A stretch of DNA of 35,749 nucleotides from Bacteroidetes bacterium SB0662_bin_6 (GTDB lineage: Bacteria > Bacteroidota > Rhodothermia > Rhodothermales > VXPQ01): contig VXPQ01000064.1 in NCBI GenBank assembly GCA_009839485.1, positions 1 through 35,749 of the forward strand, read 5' to 3'. Within the stretch, counting starts at the first letter, position 1. Every line of letters starts with the position of its first letter. Positions 32,777-35,749 of this stretch are shown one piece after another. The notes under the pieces were generated by a model that saw only the letters and a program-made list of their open reading frames with translations, searched no databases and was not told the origin of the DNA. The position numbers were made by a program, and so were the translations under genes.

Positions 32777-33829
32777 ATGAGGCCCGCCAGACAACTCCGC
32801 GAACTATCCAATGCGCTGAAGGCCGCTTTCGACGGGTCGATCGTCGCCCGCCGCGTGCAGGACTTCGAAGGATGGACCGACAGGGCATCCCAAGAGGATT
32901 CCGAAGCGGGCTACGACCACACGCGGACCGTCAAGGAGTACTACGACCTTTGTAGCGAGTTCATGGTCCTGGGTTGGGGAGAATCCCTGCACTTCGCGCC
33001 GCTGTTGCCTGACGAGAGCCTGGAGGACTCCAAGATCCGGCACCAGCGACTCATGATCTCCAAGCTCCAACTGCGCCCGGGCATGACGGTAGTTGACATC
33101 GGCTGCGGGATCGGCGGTCCGATGCGCCGCGTCGCCCGCGAGGCCGGCGTCAGGGTTGTCGGGATCAACAGCAGTGAAGTCCAGTGCAACAACGCCAACC
33201 GGCTGAACGCCGCTGCGGGGCTTGATGACATGACCGACTGCCTGGTGTCCAGCTTCATGGACATGAACACTATCGCGGACAAGACCTTCGACCGTGGCTA
33301 CGCGATCGAATCGACCTGCCATGCGGCCGACAAGGTCGGCGCGTTCGCCGAAATCTACCGGGTCCTGAAACCCGGAGCTCTCCTCTGGGGCCAGGAAATG
33401 TGCATGACCGACATGTTCGATCCCGGTGACGATCGGCATCACGCCATCAAGCGGGAGCTCATGCACGGCATCGCGCTCAAGGAAATCGCGACGTTTGGGG
33501 AGGTGAATAGGGCGCTCGAAACCGTGGGATTCGAAGTCATGGAGGGTGCGGACCTCGCCGGCGACCAGCACGGTCCGGTCACGCCGTGGTATCAACCTAT
33601 GGAGACCCGGCGCGGACTGCTCGGCAACACTTTCCGCCGGATTCCGATAGGCCGCAAGGCGGTGAGGTGGGGATCCAGGATGGCGGAATTTCTCGGTGTG
33701 TTCCCGAAGGGCTCGGCGGAGGTCGTTGGACTATTGGATCGGACCGCAAACGCCTATGTTGCCGGGGGCAGCGCCGGGATCTTCACGCCGCTCTACTGTT
33801 TCGTGGCGCGCCGGCCTCTTTCGGGTTAG
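32777..33829 (+). CDS. Sterol 24-C-methyltransferase-like protein (ERG6/SMT1 type)
   Basis: 350 aa from the ATG at 32777, chosen because GGAG lies eight bases upstream and the upstream residues are unlike the family. SMTs add a methyl from S-adenosylmethionine to C-24 of a sterol side chain. Order of motifs as in plant and fungal SMT: YDHTRTVKEYYDL, region I LGWGESLHFA (65-74), SAM motif VVDIGCGIGGP (105-115), VVGINSSEVQCNNA, region III YAIESTCHA (175-183), EIYRVLKPGALLWGQEMCMTD and WYQP (271-274). The last 70 residues (FRRIPIGRKAVRW, FPKGSAEVVGLLDRTANAYV, AGGSAGIFTPLYCFVARRP) match the C-terminal sterol-methyltransferase domain, which generic methyltransferases lack. Two aromatic residues of yeast region I (YEYGWG) are replaced (MVLGWG), so the substrate may differ. 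Tocopherol- or mycolate-type methyltransferases fit less well. Confidence 0.85.
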   Translation: MRPARQLRELSNALKAAFDGSIVARRVQDFEGWTDRASQEDSEAGYDHTRTVKEYYDLCSEFMVLGWGESLHFAPLLPDESLEDSKIRHQRLMISKLQLRPGMTVVDIGCGIGGPMRRVAREAGVRVVGINSSEVQCNNANRLNAAAGLDDMTDCLVSSFMDMNTIADKTFDRGYAIESTCHAADKVGAFAEIYRVLKPGALLWGQEMCMTDMFDPGDDRHHAIKRELMHGIALKEIATFGEVNRALETVGFEVMEGADLAGDQHGPVTPWYQPMETRRGLLGNTFRRIPIGRKAVRWGSRMAEFLGVFPKGSAEVVGLLDRTANAYVAGGSAGIFTPLYCFVARRPLSG

Positions 33830-33872
33830 CAGCGGCCCCGAGACGCCTGGAGGCTTTCGGCTCGAACGGCCG

Positions 33873-35749
33873 TCAAACGGAACCTTCGGCGGCCAGTTCT
33901 CGCCGGGCCGACGTGAGGCGCAGATGGATCGAGGAAAGCGCGGGCACCAGAAACATGATGAGCACCGTGGTGAAGAGGATGCCGCAGCCGATCGAGGCGG
34001 AGAAGGGAACAAAGAACTGCGCCTGAATCGCGTCCTCGAGAATCAGGGGGGTGAAGCCCAGGAAGGTCGTCAGCGAAGTCAGCATGATCGGGCGAAAACG
34101 TCCCTTCGCGCCCTCGATGATCGCGGTTCGCACCGGGATTCCGTCCCGAAGCTTCTGGTCGGTGAAATCGATCATCACCAGGGAGTCGTTGACGACCACG
34201 CCGGCGAGCCCGAAGATCCCGACGAAGGACTCCGCGCTGACGGCAACCCCCAGCATCCAGTGACCCAGGATCACGCCGATGAACCCGAACGGGATGATGG
34301 CCATGACGATGAACGGCTTGGTATAGGAGCGCAGGGGAATGGCCAGCAGCGCGAAGATCAGGAGCAGCGCGATCACGAATCCGCGATAGAGACCCCCCAG
34401 CGAGTCGAGTTGCTGCTGCTGTTCCCCTCCGAAGGTGTACATCAGTTCCGGGTTCTCGGCGATGAGCCCCGCCAGGATGGTGTTCTCCAGAATGTCATTG
34501 GCGGTCGCGGCGGAAACTACACTCGGATCGACATCAGCGGTAACCGTGACAATGCGCCGGCCGTCCTGGCGCCGGATGGACGGCGGCGACATCCCCGAAC
34601 TCAGCGCGGCCACCCGGCTGACCGGCACGTCGGCGCCGGTTGGTGTGCGGAACCGGTAACTCTCGACGTCGGTAATTGCGTTCCGCTGCTCCTCGGGTAG
34701 CCGCACGTAAACCCGCACCTCGTCACGTCCCCGCTGCACCCGCACGGCCTCGACGCCAAAGAAGGCCGCTCGCGTCTGCCAGGCAAGATCATCAAGCGTG
34801 AGGCCGAGGGTGCGCGCTTCGGGAAGCAGTCCCACCTGAACTTCCGGGATACCGGGGGTGTGGTCCGAGCGTATGTCGAAGACGCCTCCGACTCCGCCGA
34901 GGTCGGCGACGGTGGAATCTGCGATCGCGATCAGGCGTTCCGGGTCTGGATGGGAGAGCGCAGCCTCGACCGGGTTGCCCAGGGTGTAGATCTCGCTGAT
35001 GAAGGTGACCGCGCGCGCCTGCGGCAGGTCCCCCACCTCCTCGCGCCACGCCTGCACGACGTCTCCCGAAGTGATGCGCCGCTCCTGCGCGCTCAGGAGC
35101 TTGAACTCGATGGTGGCGACATTGGCTTCCGGGTTCAGGGTGGGCGAGGGGTTGAGACCTCCGGTTTCGAGCCGCGACCGCTGACCGACGACGACCGTAA
35201 CGCCGGACAACAACGGAGGCGCGTCGGCGGGCCGGCTTTCGGAAAGCCGCTCCACGGCCCGGCGACCGGCCGCTTCCAGATGTTGCGCCACTGCGTACGT
35301 CTGCGGCGCGGTCGTTCCGTCCGGCATCTCGAGGGTGGCGATCGCGAAGTCGCCTTCGACCTTGGTTGCGAAGGTGGTCGGAACGATGCCGGCCGGAAGC
35401 AGGGAAACGCTCAGGACGAGCAGCGCCACGGCCCCCGAAACCGTCACCCCGGGGCAGTCCGTCGCGAACTGGATTCCGCGATCCAGCGGCCCCTGGACAA
35501 AGCGGTGCAACCCGGAATCGACCCGAGTCTGGATCCGGGCGACGAATCGTTCAATGCCCGTACCGGGCGCCCAATCCGGGCCGTGCAGATGATGGGATAG
35601 ATGGTTGGGCAGCACGAGCAGCGATTCGACCAGCGAAAAGAGCAGCGTGGCGATGGCGACGATCGGCAGCGCCTTCCACACCTCTCCGAACCCCGCGGGT
35701 ATGAAGAGCAGCGGAAGGAACGCCACGATCGTCGTCAGCACCGCGAAGA
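33873..35749 (-). CDS. AcrB-type RND efflux pump, C-terminal part (cut by window edge)
   Basis: About 625 residues visible; the start is beyond the right edge. The visible chain begins at FAVLTTIVAFLPLLFIPAG, which in AcrB-type pumps lies after the first ~400 residues. It continues through the helices ALPIVAIATLLFSLVESLL, the second periplasmic porter/docking region (from about FATKVEGDFAIATLEMPDG to YTFGGEQQQQL), and the last helix block with IPLRSYTKPFIVMAIIPFGF, GLAGVVVNDSLVMIDFTDQ and RPIMLTSLTTFLGFTPLILE. Pumps of this class exchange protons for drugs, lipids or metals with an adaptor and TolC-like channel. No heavy-metal signature is visible, favouring HAE1-type. It converges on the sterol methyltransferase homologue with a 43-bp gap. 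Confidence 0.9.
   Translation of the reverse strand, partial: FAVLTTIVAFLPLLFIPAGFGEVWKALPIVAIATLLFSLVESLLVLPNHLSHHLHGPDWAPGTGIERFVARIQTRVDSGLHRFVQGPLDRGIQFATDCPGVTVSGAVALLVLSVSLLPAGIVPTTFATKVEGDFAIATLEMPDGTTAPQTYAVAQHLEAAGRRAVERLSESRPADAPPLLSGVTVVVGQRSRLETGGLNPSPTLNPEANVATIEFKLLSAQERRITSGDVVQAWREEVGDLPQARAVTFISEIYTLGNPVEAALSHPDPERLIAIADSTVADLGGVGGVFDIRSDHTPGIPEVQVGLLPEARTLGLTLDDLAWQTRAAFFGVEAVRVQRGRDEVRVYVRLPEEQRNAITDVESYRFRTPTGADVPVSRVAALSSGMSPPSIRRQDGRRIVTVTADVDPSVVSAATANDILENTILAGLIAENPELMYTFGGEQQQQLDSLGGLYRGFVIALLLIFALLAIPLRSYTKPFIVMAIIPFGFIGVILGHWMLGVAVSAESFVGIFGLAGVVVNDSLVMIDFTDQKLRDGIPVRTAIIEGAKGRFRPIMLTSLTTFLGFTPLILEDAIQAQFFVPFSASIGCGILFTTVLIMFLVPALSSIHLRLTSARRELAAEGSV

Overview
The window looks like a high-GC chromosomal segment from the FCB/Bacteroidota side of the bacteria, most likely Rhodothermota/Balneolota-like. 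The clues are a secreted protein with a type IX secretion C-terminal sorting domain (NYPNPFNPETTI motif), a UvrA with the short Bacteroidota-style central region, an N-terminal fragment of a large S9 peptidase of the kind common in that group, and mostly start codons without Shine-Dalgarno sequences. This placement is inference; no rRNA or tRNA gene is present to test it.

Layout. Positions 1-5000 hold the truncated S9 peptidase (-), a signal-less BtuF-like cobalamin-binding protein overlapping a small Cys-rich protein (+), a four-helix membrane protein (-), an outer-membrane barrel-like protein (-) and the GTPase HflX (-). Positions 5100-10200 hold a secreted DUF3500 protein (+) that converges on a BatA-like von Willebrand protein, which follows a hipBA toxin-antitoxin pair in one leftward run. 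The AT-rich hip promoter carries two diverged copies of a ~55-bp element exactly 80 bp apart. Positions 10309-14816 are metF-metH, overlapping by 4 bp (last two steps of methionine synthesis). Then come the type IX cargo protein (-) and uvrA (+). Positions 19463-27717 are a cell-envelope block: two GT4 glycosyltransferases (+), then an MMPL/RND lipid-transporter-like protein overlapping a DUF3047 protein (-), a polytopic flippase-like protein and a third glycosyltransferase (-).

Positions 27896-30733 hold a MaoC hydratase, recF and murQ. This stretch carries two exact TGTTTCACGTGAAACA parS sequences, one on each side of the divergent recF/murQ pair. The left one lies inside a 28-bp perfect palindrome. 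Together with recF, this suggests that the segment lies in the origin-proximal, ParB-loaded part of the chromosome.

Positions 30833-35749 are accessory-looking: an XRE regulator with a small membrane protein, a TPR protein, a small ORF, a full-length homologue of eukaryotic sterol 24-C-methyltransferase including its C-terminal sterol-methyltransferase domain, and the C-terminal half of an AcrB-type RND pump running off the right edge.

The most notable items are the sterol methyltransferase homologue, the parS pair around recF-murQ, the duplicated operator of hipBA placed just upstream of metFH, and the envelope glycan/lipid gene block. I saw no tRNA, rRNA, CRISPR array, transposase or convincing riboswitch.
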